From JAEEJA01 sp036343175 (GTDB lineage Bacteria > Bacillota > Clostridia > Lachnospirales > Lachnospiraceae), in assembly GCA_036343175.1 (NCBI GenBank), contig JAZASR010000003.1, positions 1-64,000 on the forward strand: a DNA stretch of 64,000 nt. Direction: 5' to 3'. The notes beneath the pieces were generated by a model, which saw only the letters and a program-made list of their open reading frames with translations, was not told the origin of the DNA and searched no databases. The translations under genes were made by a program, and so were the position numbers. Positions within the stretch are counted from its first letter, which is position 1. Each line of letters opens with the position of its first letter. Shown here piece by piece: positions 33,522-41,704 of this stretch.

Positions 33522-34637
33522 ATGTCTATGAATAGGAAAATCTTTATCTTCTGTGCTCTGATGCCTGAATGCAGATATATTATCAGTCAGCTGAAGCTTA
33601 AACGCGACATGAGTTCAGCACATTTTCAGGTCTTTCTGTCACCGCCAGGGGCAGAATGCCGCAAGGGGCATCTTTCTATTATTCTTACCATTACCGGAAC
33701 AGGGACTATTAAAGCCGCGGGAGCTCTGGCTGAAACTGCACTTAGATACAATGCAGGTCCTGATGACATTATGGTAAATATAGGGACCGCTGCGATTGGC
33801 ATACCTGCTGTATATCCCGCAGATAAAAATGCTTCCGGACCGATAAATACTGGTGATAATAATAAAAACAAGGGCTTAAGGTCAGGCATCGATAAAGCTT
33901 TTATGATAAATAAGATCACAAGGATGGCAACAGGCAGAGAATATATACCTGATATTCTTTATGCTCATCCATACAGAGAAGCTGAACTTTATTCGTCTGA
34001 AGTGCCGGTATCCTGTGACATGATAAATAAAATATGTTCAGATATTAATAAGCAGGCTGATAATGAGTGCAGGGAGGTCATAGACGGAAATGATGTTTCA
34101 ATGAGCCTGAAGCCTCATGCTTCTCCCATTCTCTTCGACATGGAGGCTGCCTCTCTTTTTGAAACCTCTTCCATGTACTTTAAATCGGACAGAATATTTT
34201 TCTTCAAATATGCAACCGATACAGGTACTTTAAAATACGGAATGAGCGAAGAAGAGTCCATATCAAAGATCATTTCGGATTTTTTGCATAATACGAGGAG
34301 CTACGAAAGATTTATTGACAGGATACTGGAATTCCTGATAACGGTTTCTGATACGAAAATGCAGGCCATTGAAGTTTTTGCGGAAAATAATACAGATAAA
34401 AATAATAATTATGGACATGCAGGGAATTATGCAGAAGAATTATTCTTTGCTTCCGGATCCATGATGATAAGATTTGACAAATTGAAGGTCTATGCAGCTG
34501 CTTCAGGCACAGACATTGACCGGTATATCAACAGACTTAAGGGAAGAAAGATCCTTCCTGCAAAGAGCCGCAGAGATGGAAAGGAGGCGCTCGATGAACT
34601 CGAAAGAATGCTCATCAATGATTCAGGATCCTTCTGA
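33522..34637 (+). CDS. MTA/SAH-nucleosidase-like protein with extra C-terminal domain
   Basis: 371 residues. Residues 1-260 follow the nucleoside phosphorylase/MTA-SAH nucleosidase fold: FCALMPE with the catalytic-site Glu16, TGTGTIKAAGA, VNIGTAA, DMEAASLF (Met207-Glu208, the ribose/substrate clamp) and KYATDTG with Asp233, the general acid. So the key residues known from E. coli MTAN (Glu12, Glu174, Asp197) have counterparts. The middle is expanded by a polar insert (about 100-125 and 175-200), and 110 residues are added at the C-terminus. It overlaps the next gene, an SPL-like radical SAM protein, by 44 nt. Radical SAM enzymes release 5'-deoxyadenosine, a substrate of MTAN-type nucleosidases, so a functional link is reasonable (inference). 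Confidence 0.75.
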   Translation: MSMNRKIFIFCALMPECRYIISQLKLKRDMSSAHFQVFLSPPGAECRKGHLSIILTITGTGTIKAAGALAETALRYNAGPDDIMVNIGTAAIGIPAVYPADKNASGPINTGDNNKNKGLRSGIDKAFMINKITRMATGREYIPDILYAHPYREAELYSSEVPVSCDMINKICSDINKQADNECREVIDGNDVSMSLKPHASPILFDMEAASLFETSSMYFKSDRIFFFKYATDTGTLKYGMSEEESISKIISDFLHNTRSYERFIDRILEFLITVSDTKMQAIEVFAENNTDKNNNYGHAGNYAEELFFASGSMMIRFDKLKVYAAASGTDIDRYINRLKGRKILPAKSRRDGKEALDELERMLINDSGSF

Positions 34638-35754
34638 AATTAATATTAATGCCAAAGAAGGCACAGAATATTCATCATATTTTCATACTGCTGACAAGGC
34701 TCAAAAAAGCGGATCTTATTTCCTTCCTGCCTTCTCACACGTATATGTGGAAAACGAAGCGGTAAACTATCCTCTGACAAAAAGCATCCTGTCGTCCAAA
34801 GTCCTCAAAAACAGTGAGAGGATAATGATCCACAGCTATAAAACTATTTTCAACCGCCGCAATCAGGATATAAACATGCAGAAAAGATCCCGTTCCCTGA
34901 TCCTTGCTGTAAAGCATGACAGACAGGTATATCCGGGATCAAGGGCCTGTCAGAGCTTTGGGAACAAATATTTCTATTACACCTCTGATGTGCTGAACTG
35001 TCCGTTTGCATGCTGCTATTGCTACCTTGCAGGTATGTACCCGGGGGCGGATATAGTCATATTTGTTAATATTGAGGATACTTTTGATGAGGTAAGAAGG
35101 ATACTTAAAGAGCACCCTGCCTATATTTCAATTTCATATGAAACAGACCTTTTGTCTCTCGAGCATATAACAGGATTCTTAAAGAAGTGGATACTTTTCA
35201 CAGCCGGTGAGCCTGACCTCACTATTGAAATACGCACGAAATCAGCCGATAAGCAGATAATAAAGTCACTTTCAGCAGGGCTTAATGCCGATCAGAAAAA
35301 TAATGTCATATTTGCCTTTACATTAAGTCCTGAAAAAATAGCGGCAGAATACGAGCATATGGCACCTGAGCCTCTGAAAAGAATCGAGGCCCTGAATACA
35401 GCATACGAAAACGGTTTTACAGTCCGTGCATCATTCGATCCCCTGATTTTCTGCCCGGACTTTAAAAGAGTTTACGGAGATTTTATTGATGAAGCAGCTG
35501 AAAATATCACCTTTCATAATAGGCCATTTGACAGCCTCCTCGACGTAAGCGTCGGTGTCTTCAGAATATCACAGGGCTACCTTAAAGAGATGAGGAAAAA
35601 AATGCCGGGAAATAAGGCGGCCTGGTTTCCTTATGAACTTAAGGAAAACTTCTACACTTATCCCGGCAATATTGAAAGTCAGATGAAGAATTTTGTCATA
35701 GAGGAATTAAGTAAATATATCAGTTCAGAAAAAATAGATTCCCGTGTGCTGTAG
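34594..35754 (+). CDS. SPL-family radical SAM protein lacking the donor cysteine
   Basis: 386 residues from the ATG at 34594; AAGGAGG six nt upstream decides this start inside the previous gene. The radical SAM motif is CPFACCYC (Cys136, Cys140, Cys143) followed by YL, as in spore photoproduct lyase. The downstream segment SYETDLLSLEHITGFLKKW aligns with the lyase region that in B. subtilis reads CTSD...EH and holds the hydrogen-donor Cys141; here the cysteine position reads Tyr or Glu. True lyase repair of spore photoproduct DNA is therefore doubtful. It may repair another lesion or act on another substrate. The overlap with the nucleosidase-like gene suggests translational coupling. Convergent with the HIT gene, 14 nt away. 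Confidence 0.82.
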   Translation: MNSKECSSMIQDPSEININAKEGTEYSSYFHTADKAQKSGSYFLPAFSHVYVENEAVNYPLTKSILSSKVLKNSERIMIHSYKTIFNRRNQDINMQKRSRSLILAVKHDRQVYPGSRACQSFGNKYFYYTSDVLNCPFACCYCYLAGMYPGADIVIFVNIEDTFDEVRRILKEHPAYISISYETDLLSLEHITGFLKKWILFTAGEPDLTIEIRTKSADKQIIKSLSAGLNADQKNNVIFAFTLSPEKIAAEYEHMAPEPLKRIEALNTAYENGFTVRASFDPLIFCPDFKRVYGDFIDEAAENITFHNRPFDSLLDVSVGVFRISQGYLKEMRKKMPGNKAAWFPYELKENFYTYPGNIESQMKNFVIEELSKYISSEKIDSRVL

Positions 35755-35768
35755 ATCGATTCCATATA

Positions 35769-36188
35769 TCATATGTGTTTTCTTACTTCTTCTGCAAGCT
35801 CATGATTGCCCTCTGCATTGCCCTGCTTCCAGGTGATGCCTACATTGTCGCCATTCCATCTCGGAATGATGTGAACATGATAGTGAAATACTGTCTGACC
35901 GGCTGCTTCGCCGTTGTTCTGAAGTATATTCACGCCATCGCAGCCAAGAGTCTCCTTCAGGGCCTTTGCAGTCTTGCGTGCCACAAAAAGGACCTTTGAA
36001 AGATACTCATCAGGAAGGGTAAATATATTCTCTGCATGAGTCTTTGGAAGTATTACGGCGTGTCCCTTTGAAGCAGGATTGATATCAAGCATCACAAGGA
36101 AATCGTCATCCTCATAGATCTTTTCTGAAGGGATCTCTCCCTTTGTGATCTTACAGAATATGCAGTCATCATTTAATTCGTGTACCAT
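35769..36188 (-). CDS. HIT family nucleotide hydrolase
   Basis: 139 residues. The histidine triad HYHVHIIP (HxHxHxx) is the catalytic site, and CIFCKI at the N-terminus with a later His gives the zinc site of the HinT/Hit branch. Such proteins hydrolyse AMP-lysine or AMP-lipid type phosphoramidates, for example removing AMP from misadenylated lysyl-tRNA synthetase. AAGGATAATAATA precedes the ATG. Transcribed towards the SPL-like gene with almost no space between the ends and no hairpin visible there. Confidence 0.94.
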   Translation of the reverse strand: MVHELNDDCIFCKITKGEIPSEKIYEDDDFLVMLDINPASKGHAVILPKTHAENIFTLPDEYLSKVLFVARKTAKALKETLGCDGVNILQNNGEAAGQTVFHYHVHIIPRWNGDNVGITWKQGNAEGNHELAEEVRKHI

Positions 36189-36306
36189 TATTATTATCCT
36201 TCTTTCTATATTATTTAATTTATATCATATGATCTGCTTTAAGGACATTTCTGTCTATTAAATAAAAACCAATAAAACAGATATTATGCGCATTATCTTC
36301 TCTTCC

Positions 36307-37293
36307 TTACTTCATAGCCTCATCAAATTTTTTAAGGAGTTTGAACTCACCCTTTGAAGAAACCTTTCCGGAAAGAAAAGAACCCTGAAGCGTTGCTTTA
36401 TTATCAAGGATATCCTTGAGATCTTCCCTGCTGATCTTAACCAGAACGTCAGGTGAATCCAACTGTCCATACTTAACAGTCACCTGACCATCCTCAGTCT
36501 CTGCGTATATAGATTTATTTACATCAGTGAATGCAAACTGGAAAGATGTTCCTTCCACGCCCTTAAAGCGTTTTCTGAAATCATTCAGCAGCTGATCTGC
36601 CTTATTTGCCGGGTCATCGTCCGGAAGCATGCCTTTGAATATCTCGGTCAGTTCCTTTATATCTTCCTTCTGCTTCTTCACAAATTTGTCATCAGAAACA
36701 TACTTTGAAAGCTGTTCGGATTCCTGAGGAGTGAGCTCCATGGACTTTGGTCTTACTCCCAGATTGCCGGCAATAGCATTGGATGATGGAAGCACCTTTA
36801 TCTGCGAACCGATCTCCCTGTAGAAGTTCTCGATCCTCTTTTCTATTATCTGCTTATATCCCGAGTCAGCTTCAAAATCCGCACGGTTGGCAACATATGC
36901 CGCAATAGGTGATACTGAAATACCTCCGAGGATCTCCCATGCCTTCATAATGTCCACAGCAATATCCTTTTCTCCGGGCGCTGTAGCGATTACGACCGGC
37001 AGCATTTTCAGACATTTAAGGACGCCCCTGTCACCATAAAGCCAACAGGCATCCAGGAATGAAAGCATATTGCCGCCCATTCCGAACCATTCTGAAGAAA
37101 CTGCAAGTATTACAGCATCACATGTCTTCAGTGTTGAAGGGCTTGATGCTATCTTTGACTTATCCTCATAAAAGTTGATGCGCTCTACATCGCAATTGAG
37201 CTCGGTAAGCACTTTGGTTATGGTATCAAGGACGTAAAGAAGAGGATCATCTATTAGTCCTCTTCCGCCATAATAAATGTTGATTCTCTGCAT
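36307..37293 (-). CDS. Flavodoxin-like reductase fused to SCP2 domain
   Basis: 328 residues. Residues 1-165 resemble the NADPH-dependent FMN reductase/flavodoxin-like fold (INIYYGGRG at the phosphate loop position, then AVILAVSSEWFGMGGNMLSFLD, shown here in part: SSEWFGMGG). A helical linker (about 170-225) leads to a C-terminal SCP2-like domain of ~100 residues (FQFAFTDVNKSIY, VTVKYGQ, LVKISREDLKDILDNK, LSGKVSSKGEF), a hydrophobic-ligand binding fold. The combination suggests a flavin reductase acting on lipid-like or aromatic compounds, but that is inference. AGAGGAAAGTG precedes the ATG. Confidence 0.75.
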   Translation of the reverse strand: MQRINIYYGGRGLIDDPLLYVLDTITKVLTELNCDVERINFYEDKSKIASSPSTLKTCDAVILAVSSEWFGMGGNMLSFLDACWLYGDRGVLKCLKMLPVVIATAPGEKDIAVDIMKAWEILGGISVSPIAAYVANRADFEADSGYKQIIEKRIENFYREIGSQIKVLPSSNAIAGNLGVRPKSMELTPQESEQLSKYVSDDKFVKKQKEDIKELTEIFKGMLPDDDPANKADQLLNDFRKRFKGVEGTSFQFAFTDVNKSIYAETEDGQVTVKYGQLDSPDVLVKISREDLKDILDNKATLQGSFLSGKVSSKGEFKLLKKFDEAMK

Positions 37294-37362
37294 TCACTTT
37301 CCTCTGATCATATATTGAGATATATAGATCACTGATCCCTTTCCGCAATAATTCTTTTAATA

Positions 37363-38052
37363 TCAATACTTATTATCTTCCAATGTTTCGCTGTCTTCCG
37401 TACTATGACCGCTGTTATCATAGTAATGCAGCTTTTCTTTATGAAATATTCTCAAACAGACATCAATAAGCAATGCTGATAAAAATCCTGTTACAGCCCC
37501 GCCTATGTGGGCATAATTATCCACACCCGTCTGGACCATTCCGCCATATATGGCAAATATCACCAGGAATATCATCTGTCTGCTGCTTAAGCCCTGGGCA
37601 TGCCCTTTGTGTATTATCACCACGAAAAGAAAGGCTCCCATAACACCGAATATGGCGCCTGATGCGCCGACACCGGCAACAAGCTTTCCCTGATAAATAT
37701 TTGCATACATAGACGCAAATGAGCCCCCGATACCGGAAAGAAAATATATCAGCAGGTACCTTTTGGGGCCGACCGCTCTTTCAAGGTATGTTCCCATTAT
37801 GATAAGCATCAGCATATTATTTCCAAGATGCTCTATGCCGGCATGAGTAAACATAGACGTCAGCAGCCTGTAATATTCATGATCCATTATCACGCTCTGA
37901 TATCCGGAGCTTAAATGCTCATAAACATCAAAATCACCAAAGAATGACAGAAGACCTGTTATGATAAATATTATGACATTGATGCTTACAATGGTCATAT
38001 TGGCAGCTGTCAGGTCAGCAGATCTCAGAAATTCATTGAATTTGCTTTTCAT
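37363..38052 (-). CDS. Rhomboid family intramembrane serine protease
   Basis: 229 residues, six membrane helices. Catalytic Ser lies in GASGAIFG (about residue 131) and catalytic His in YAHIGGAV (about 183), with the AGIEHLGNNM segment of the L1/TM2 region as in other rhomboids. It cleaves membrane proteins within or near the bilayer. The start overlaps the malQ stop by four bases, so it is translated with malQ. Substrate unknown. Confidence 0.93.
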   Translation of the reverse strand: MKSKFNEFLRSADLTAANMTIVSINVIIFIITGLLSFFGDFDVYEHLSSGYQSVIMDHEYYRLLTSMFTHAGIEHLGNNMLMLIIMGTYLERAVGPKRYLLIYFLSGIGGSFASMYANIYQGKLVAGVGASGAIFGVMGAFLFVVIIHKGHAQGLSSRQMIFLVIFAIYGGMVQTGVDNYAHIGGAVTGFLSALLIDVCLRIFHKEKLHYYDNSGHSTEDSETLEDNKY

Positions 38053-39560
38053 GGCATCCTGTTATACATCTTTGTAAATTTTCTGATCTTTTTCCTGGTA
38101 TCTTCAGGAATATGCTTCTCTGTCATTCTGAAACGCCAATTTGTACCGATAGTTGAAGGCTCATTCATCCTTGCGCTGTTATCAAGACACAGGTAATCCT
38201 GCATCTGGTAGATACATGTATTTGCAACGCTCATAAATGAAAGGCGCACGATAGCCTCTATGATACTGAGAGTATCGGCATCCTTGTCCAATCCAAGATA
38301 TTTCTTAATGTAGGAGAGCTTATCATCATCGAGCCCCTTGAGATAGCCTGCCATAGTCTCATTGTCATGAGTACCGCCATATACTACGAAGTTGGTCGAA
38401 GTGAAGTTCTGAGGCAGATATGGATTCTTTTTATTATCGTCAAAAGCAAATTCCATGATCTTCATGCCTGGCCAGCCGGTCTTCTTTATAAGCTTCCTTA
38501 CAGGATAAGATACTTCCCCAAGGTCTTCGGCAATTATCTTTGAATCACCTGCGGCTTCGGATATTATGTCAGTAAGAGCCTTTCCGGGACCCTCCACCCA
38601 TTTGCCGTTACGGGCATCGCTATCTTCTGCGGGAATACTGTAATAGTTGACGATACCGATAAAATGGTCGATCCGGATGACGTCATAAAGTCTCGCTGAG
38701 CACTTTATCCTCTCTTTCCACCATTTGAATTTGTCCTTTTTCATCTTGTCCCAGTCATAGAGAGGGTTGCCCCAAAGCTGGCCTGTGGCAGAAAACATAT
38801 CAGGCGGAACCCCTGCCACTCTCTTTGGGTTAAGATCATGATCCAGCTGGAAAAGCTCAGGCTTACTCCATACATCAGCACTGTCAAGGGCAGTATAGAT
38901 CGGGATATCTCCTATGATATATATCTCACGGTTATTTACATACGTCTTTAAAGCTTTATATTGCTTGTAGAATTCATATTGACAGAAGGCCCAGAAAAGT
39001 ATGTCATCGGAAAGCTTTTCCTCTATCTTCTTCATAGCCTTCTTATTGCGGAACTTGTACTCATCCGGCCATTCCTGCCATGACTCACCCCTGAAATAGT
39101 TCTTCAATGCCATGAATACACAATAATCATGAAGCCAATATTTAGTATCCTTTATGAAATCGTCAAATAAAGGCTCCTTTACGAAAAAGCTTCTTGAGAA
39201 AGCCTTTTTAAGGACTTTAAAACGGTTTTCATAAATAAGGGCATAGTCAACATTTGCCGGGTCGGAGCCCCAGTCAGCTATAGCCTCCTCACGCTTCAAC
39301 AGCCCTTCTTTTATGAGTATATCCAAGTCAATAAAATAAGGATTGCCGGCAAAAGCTGAAAATGACTGATATGGTGAATCACCAAAGCTCGTAGGTCCGA
39401 GCGGGAGTACCTGCCAATACGACTGACCCGCACTGTAAAGATCATCAGCGAAATCATAAGCTGCCTGTCCGAATGTACCTATGCCATAGTTGGACGGCAG
39501 CGATGAGACAGGCATAAGTATACCCGCTCCGCGCTTCTTCAGAATGTTTTTCTTTTTCAT
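38049..39560 (-). CDS. malQ: 4-alpha-glucanotransferase (amylomaltase, GH77)
   Basis: 503 residues. Start ATG at 39560 with AAGGAG 9 nt upstream; an earlier TTG is only the vicinity of the same ribosome site. GH77 signatures: MPVSSLPSNYGIGTFG, RIDHFIG with the nucleophile Asp, IAEDLGE with the acid/base Glu, and YGGTHDNETMAGY with the third acidic residue. It transfers glucan segments between maltodextrins during glycogen or starch metabolism. Other maltodextrin genes are not adjacent. Overlaps the rhomboid gene by four bases. Confidence 0.97.
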   Translation of the reverse strand: MKKKNILKKRGAGILMPVSSLPSNYGIGTFGQAAYDFADDLYSAGQSYWQVLPLGPTSFGDSPYQSFSAFAGNPYFIDLDILIKEGLLKREEAIADWGSDPANVDYALIYENRFKVLKKAFSRSFFVKEPLFDDFIKDTKYWLHDYCVFMALKNYFRGESWQEWPDEYKFRNKKAMKKIEEKLSDDILFWAFCQYEFYKQYKALKTYVNNREIYIIGDIPIYTALDSADVWSKPELFQLDHDLNPKRVAGVPPDMFSATGQLWGNPLYDWDKMKKDKFKWWKERIKCSARLYDVIRIDHFIGIVNYYSIPAEDSDARNGKWVEGPGKALTDIISEAAGDSKIIAEDLGEVSYPVRKLIKKTGWPGMKIMEFAFDDNKKNPYLPQNFTSTNFVVYGGTHDNETMAGYLKGLDDDKLSYIKKYLGLDKDADTLSIIEAIVRLSFMSVANTCIYQMQDYLCLDNSARMNEPSTIGTNWRFRMTEKHIPEDTRKKIRKFTKMYNRMP

Positions 39561-39625
39561 AATACTTTTCTCCTTAAACAAAAAAGATCCTCTGCCAAAT
39601 AAAAGCCGTCAGAAATAAAAGCCCG

Positions 39626-40114
39626 TCAGGCCATGAAACCGCGCTTTGAGTACTCAGCCGGATCAACAGATATCTGATCCATGCGGTCTTTCCCATAAGT
39701 AAGTCCTGCATAGATCTTCTCAGCCTTTTCTATTACAGGCTCTGAATGATCCTCATCCGCCACCTTATCAAAGGCCTTGCGAAGGTTATTAAGTACAGTC
39801 TTCACAGATCTGAGTCCATTAGCATCTTCCCTTGCAATACATCCTGCAAGAGTCTGATTCACGTATCGGTAAAGTCTTAACAGCTCAAATGAGATACCGT
39901 AGCTTAAGTCAAGACTCCCCCTGAGCTCTGCGACAAAGCTCTGAGCCTTTCTCATAGCATTGACAGCCTTTTCCTTATCAGGGGAGTCCTTTTCAAACTC
40001 ACCCAGGGCTTCATCTGTATACTCCAATGCTATGTCAAAAATGATGACAGTCAGCCTGCTCTTATTAGCACCTGATATCTTTAAAGTATAGTCTTTTATC
40101 ATTTCATTGTCCAT
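39626..40114 (-). CDS. fliS: FliS-like flagellin export chaperone
   Basis: 162 residues from the ATG at 40114 (AGGGAG eight nt upstream). An all-helical protein: TVIIFDIALEYTDEAL, a polar turn, EKAVNAMRKAQSFVAELRGS, DLSYGISFELLRLYRYVNQTLAG (shown in part: SFELLRLYRY), then VKTVLNNLRKAFDKV. This is the FliS four-helix bundle. FliS binds the C-terminus of newly made flagellin and delivers it to the export gate. It follows the flagellin gene after a strong terminator, so it may be made in much smaller amount by readthrough or from its own start. Ends with a GFMA tail. Confidence 0.85.
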   Translation of the reverse strand: MDNEMIKDYTLKISGANKSRLTVIIFDIALEYTDEALGEFEKDSPDKEKAVNAMRKAQSFVAELRGSLDLSYGISFELLRLYRYVNQTLAGCIAREDANGLRSVKTVLNNLRKAFDKVADEDHSEPVIEKAEKIYAGLTYGKDRMDQISVDPAEYSKRGFMA

Positions 40115-40157
40115 AATAAACACTCCCTGTTCATAAAATATCAAAATAATTTTAAAA

Positions 40158-40186
40158 AAAAGCAGGGCAAAAGCTGCCCTGCTTTT
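40158..40186 (-). terminator. Strong intrinsic terminator after flagellin
   Basis: AAAAGCAGGGCA (40158-40169) pairs perfectly with TGCCCTGCTTTT (40175-40186); loop AAAGC. On the minus strand the 3' arm runs into eight T. It lies 23 nt after the flagellin stop. Confidence 0.93.
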
Positions 40187-40208
40187 GTCCTGCAAAATAA
40201 TATTCATA

Positions 40209-41576
40209 TCATGCCTGAAGAAGATTAAGTACTTCCTTTGTCCTGTTATTGGACTGGGCAAGCATAGAAGTTGCTGCCTGATTCTGAACATCGAGAGATG
40301 TATAGTTTGACATCTCTTCAGCGATATCTGTATCACCGATACGGGACATGGCATTTGTAAGATTCTCTGTCGAGACTCCTAAATTCCTTACGACTGCATC
40401 AAGACGGTTCTCATATGCGCCCAGCTGTGATCTTGTATTGGAAAGTCTTCTGATAGCTTCATCAAATATTGTAATGGCATTGCCGGCGCCTGTTCTCGTA
40501 CAGCAGTTTACGTTGTTGGTGCCGTCAAAATTTTTAATGCCAAGCGAACAGCAATCGGTCTTTGCTATGTTTATGCCAAGGAACTGGCCCTCATTGGAAC
40601 CTACCTGATCCATAAGATAGCCGGCTTCGAATACATTGACTTTTATTTCCTTACCTGCTGTCTTTGAAGCGTCTTCGCCCTTTATCTGGATATTCATCTC
40701 AAAACCGTTGTTATCAACTATGGTAATATCATTGCCATCTGCCTTATATGTGGCTCCTGCCTTAAAACCGGCGCCTTCATTCACAGTAGTAAGCCTGATC
40801 ACTGAATCTTTTCCATATACAGTCTTCTTTTCCTGGCCGTCATTCTGAACTGAAAGAGATACCTTTGCTCCAAAGGCTTTTGACATGACCTTTCCGGAAT
40901 CAGGATCATAGTCAAGGTTCATGGTATCACATGCTTTCTTGACCTTTTCTTTAAAATCCCCGCTTCCATCATTCTTTATCTCGGCGTCATTAATAAGAAC
41001 ACTCTTTCCAACAGGAGGTTCTGTTACAGTAAGTGGATCCGATCTCCCGGCCTGCTCGGCGGCTTCAGTCAGAGTAAAGCTGTATTCTCCTGCTTCTACA
41101 GACATAGATGTCTGCATGGCATGTACTGATTTATTATCTGCAGCAGCCGTATGTGAGAGCGACCCATCAAGGAGATTCTGCCCATTGAACTGGGTGGTGG
41201 ATGATATCCTGTCTATCTCCTCAAGCATACTGTCCACTTCCAGCTCTATGGACTGGCGGTCTTCAAGAGTATTGGTATCGTTGGCTGCCTGGACTGAAAG
41301 CTCTCTTACCCTCTGCAGGATATTGCCGATCTCATTAATGGCTCCTTCAGCTGTCTCGATAACAGAGTTGCCGTCTGCCGCATTTCTTGATGCCTGGTCG
41401 AGAGCCCTGATCTGGGTCCTCATCTTATTTGTAATAGCCATACCCGAAGCGTCATCAGCAGCTTTATTGATCTTATATCCTGAGCTTAAGCGTTCCAGGC
41501 TTTCCTTGAGCCTGAGCTCTGTTTTCTTATTATTAACACCTGCGAGCATAGATGGGATGTTGTTGTTGATTGTCAT
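40209..41576 (-). CDS. Flagellin with two Cys-Cys pairs
   Basis: 455 residues. The N-terminal D0/D1 helices (NNNIPSMLAG, RLSSGYKINKAADDASGMAI, ELSVQAANDTN, TTQFNGQNLLDGS) and the C-terminal ones (TRSQLGAYENRLDAVVRNL, AEEMSNYTSLDVQNQAATSM) are canonical. Residues about 145-355 are the variable surface domain. Cys342-Cys343 and Cys358-Cys359 stand just before the C-terminal helix; cysteine is very rare in flagellins. GGAGGAAAT precedes the ATG, and a sigma-28-like -10 lies 84 nt upstream. A strong terminator follows, consistent with high expression. Exported by the flagellar type III apparatus with FliS. Confidence 0.96.
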   Translation of the reverse strand: MTINNNIPSMLAGVNNKKTELRLKESLERLSSGYKINKAADDASGMAITNKMRTQIRALDQASRNAADGNSVIETAEGAINEIGNILQRVRELSVQAANDTNTLEDRQSIELEVDSMLEEIDRISSTTQFNGQNLLDGSLSHTAAADNKSVHAMQTSMSVEAGEYSFTLTEAAEQAGRSDPLTVTEPPVGKSVLINDAEIKNDGSGDFKEKVKKACDTMNLDYDPDSGKVMSKAFGAKVSLSVQNDGQEKKTVYGKDSVIRLTTVNEGAGFKAGATYKADGNDITIVDNNGFEMNIQIKGEDASKTAGKEIKVNVFEAGYLMDQVGSNEGQFLGINIAKTDCCSLGIKNFDGTNNVNCCTRTGAGNAITIFDEAIRRLSNTRSQLGAYENRLDAVVRNLGVSTENLTNAMSRIGDTDIAEEMSNYTSLDVQNQAATSMLAQSNNRTKEVLNLLQA

Positions 41577-41659
41577 ATTTCCTCCAGCAGGCCCTTCCCT
41601 GGACCTTCTTTTTCAGGCTTTCAATCCTTTGAAATAATGCCTTATTCGATCTAATATTT

Positions 41660-41686
41660 TTATCGGTAAATTTCGCTGTAAATATG
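41660..41686 (-). promoter_or_regulatory. Sigma-28-like promoter of flagellin
   Basis: On the minus strand ACCGATAA (41660-41667) matches the sigma-28 -10 (GCCGATAA) in seven of eight bases. The -35 at 15-nt spacing reads CATA and is a poor match to TAAA. Placement before flagellin is what supports it. Confidence 0.55.
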
Positions 41687-41704
41687 AGCGGGAAAAGAAA
41701 AATT

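Noticed and set aside
40114..40354. N-terminal extension of the fliS frame
   Set aside because: It would read through the flagellin terminator and into the flagellin gene in another frame.
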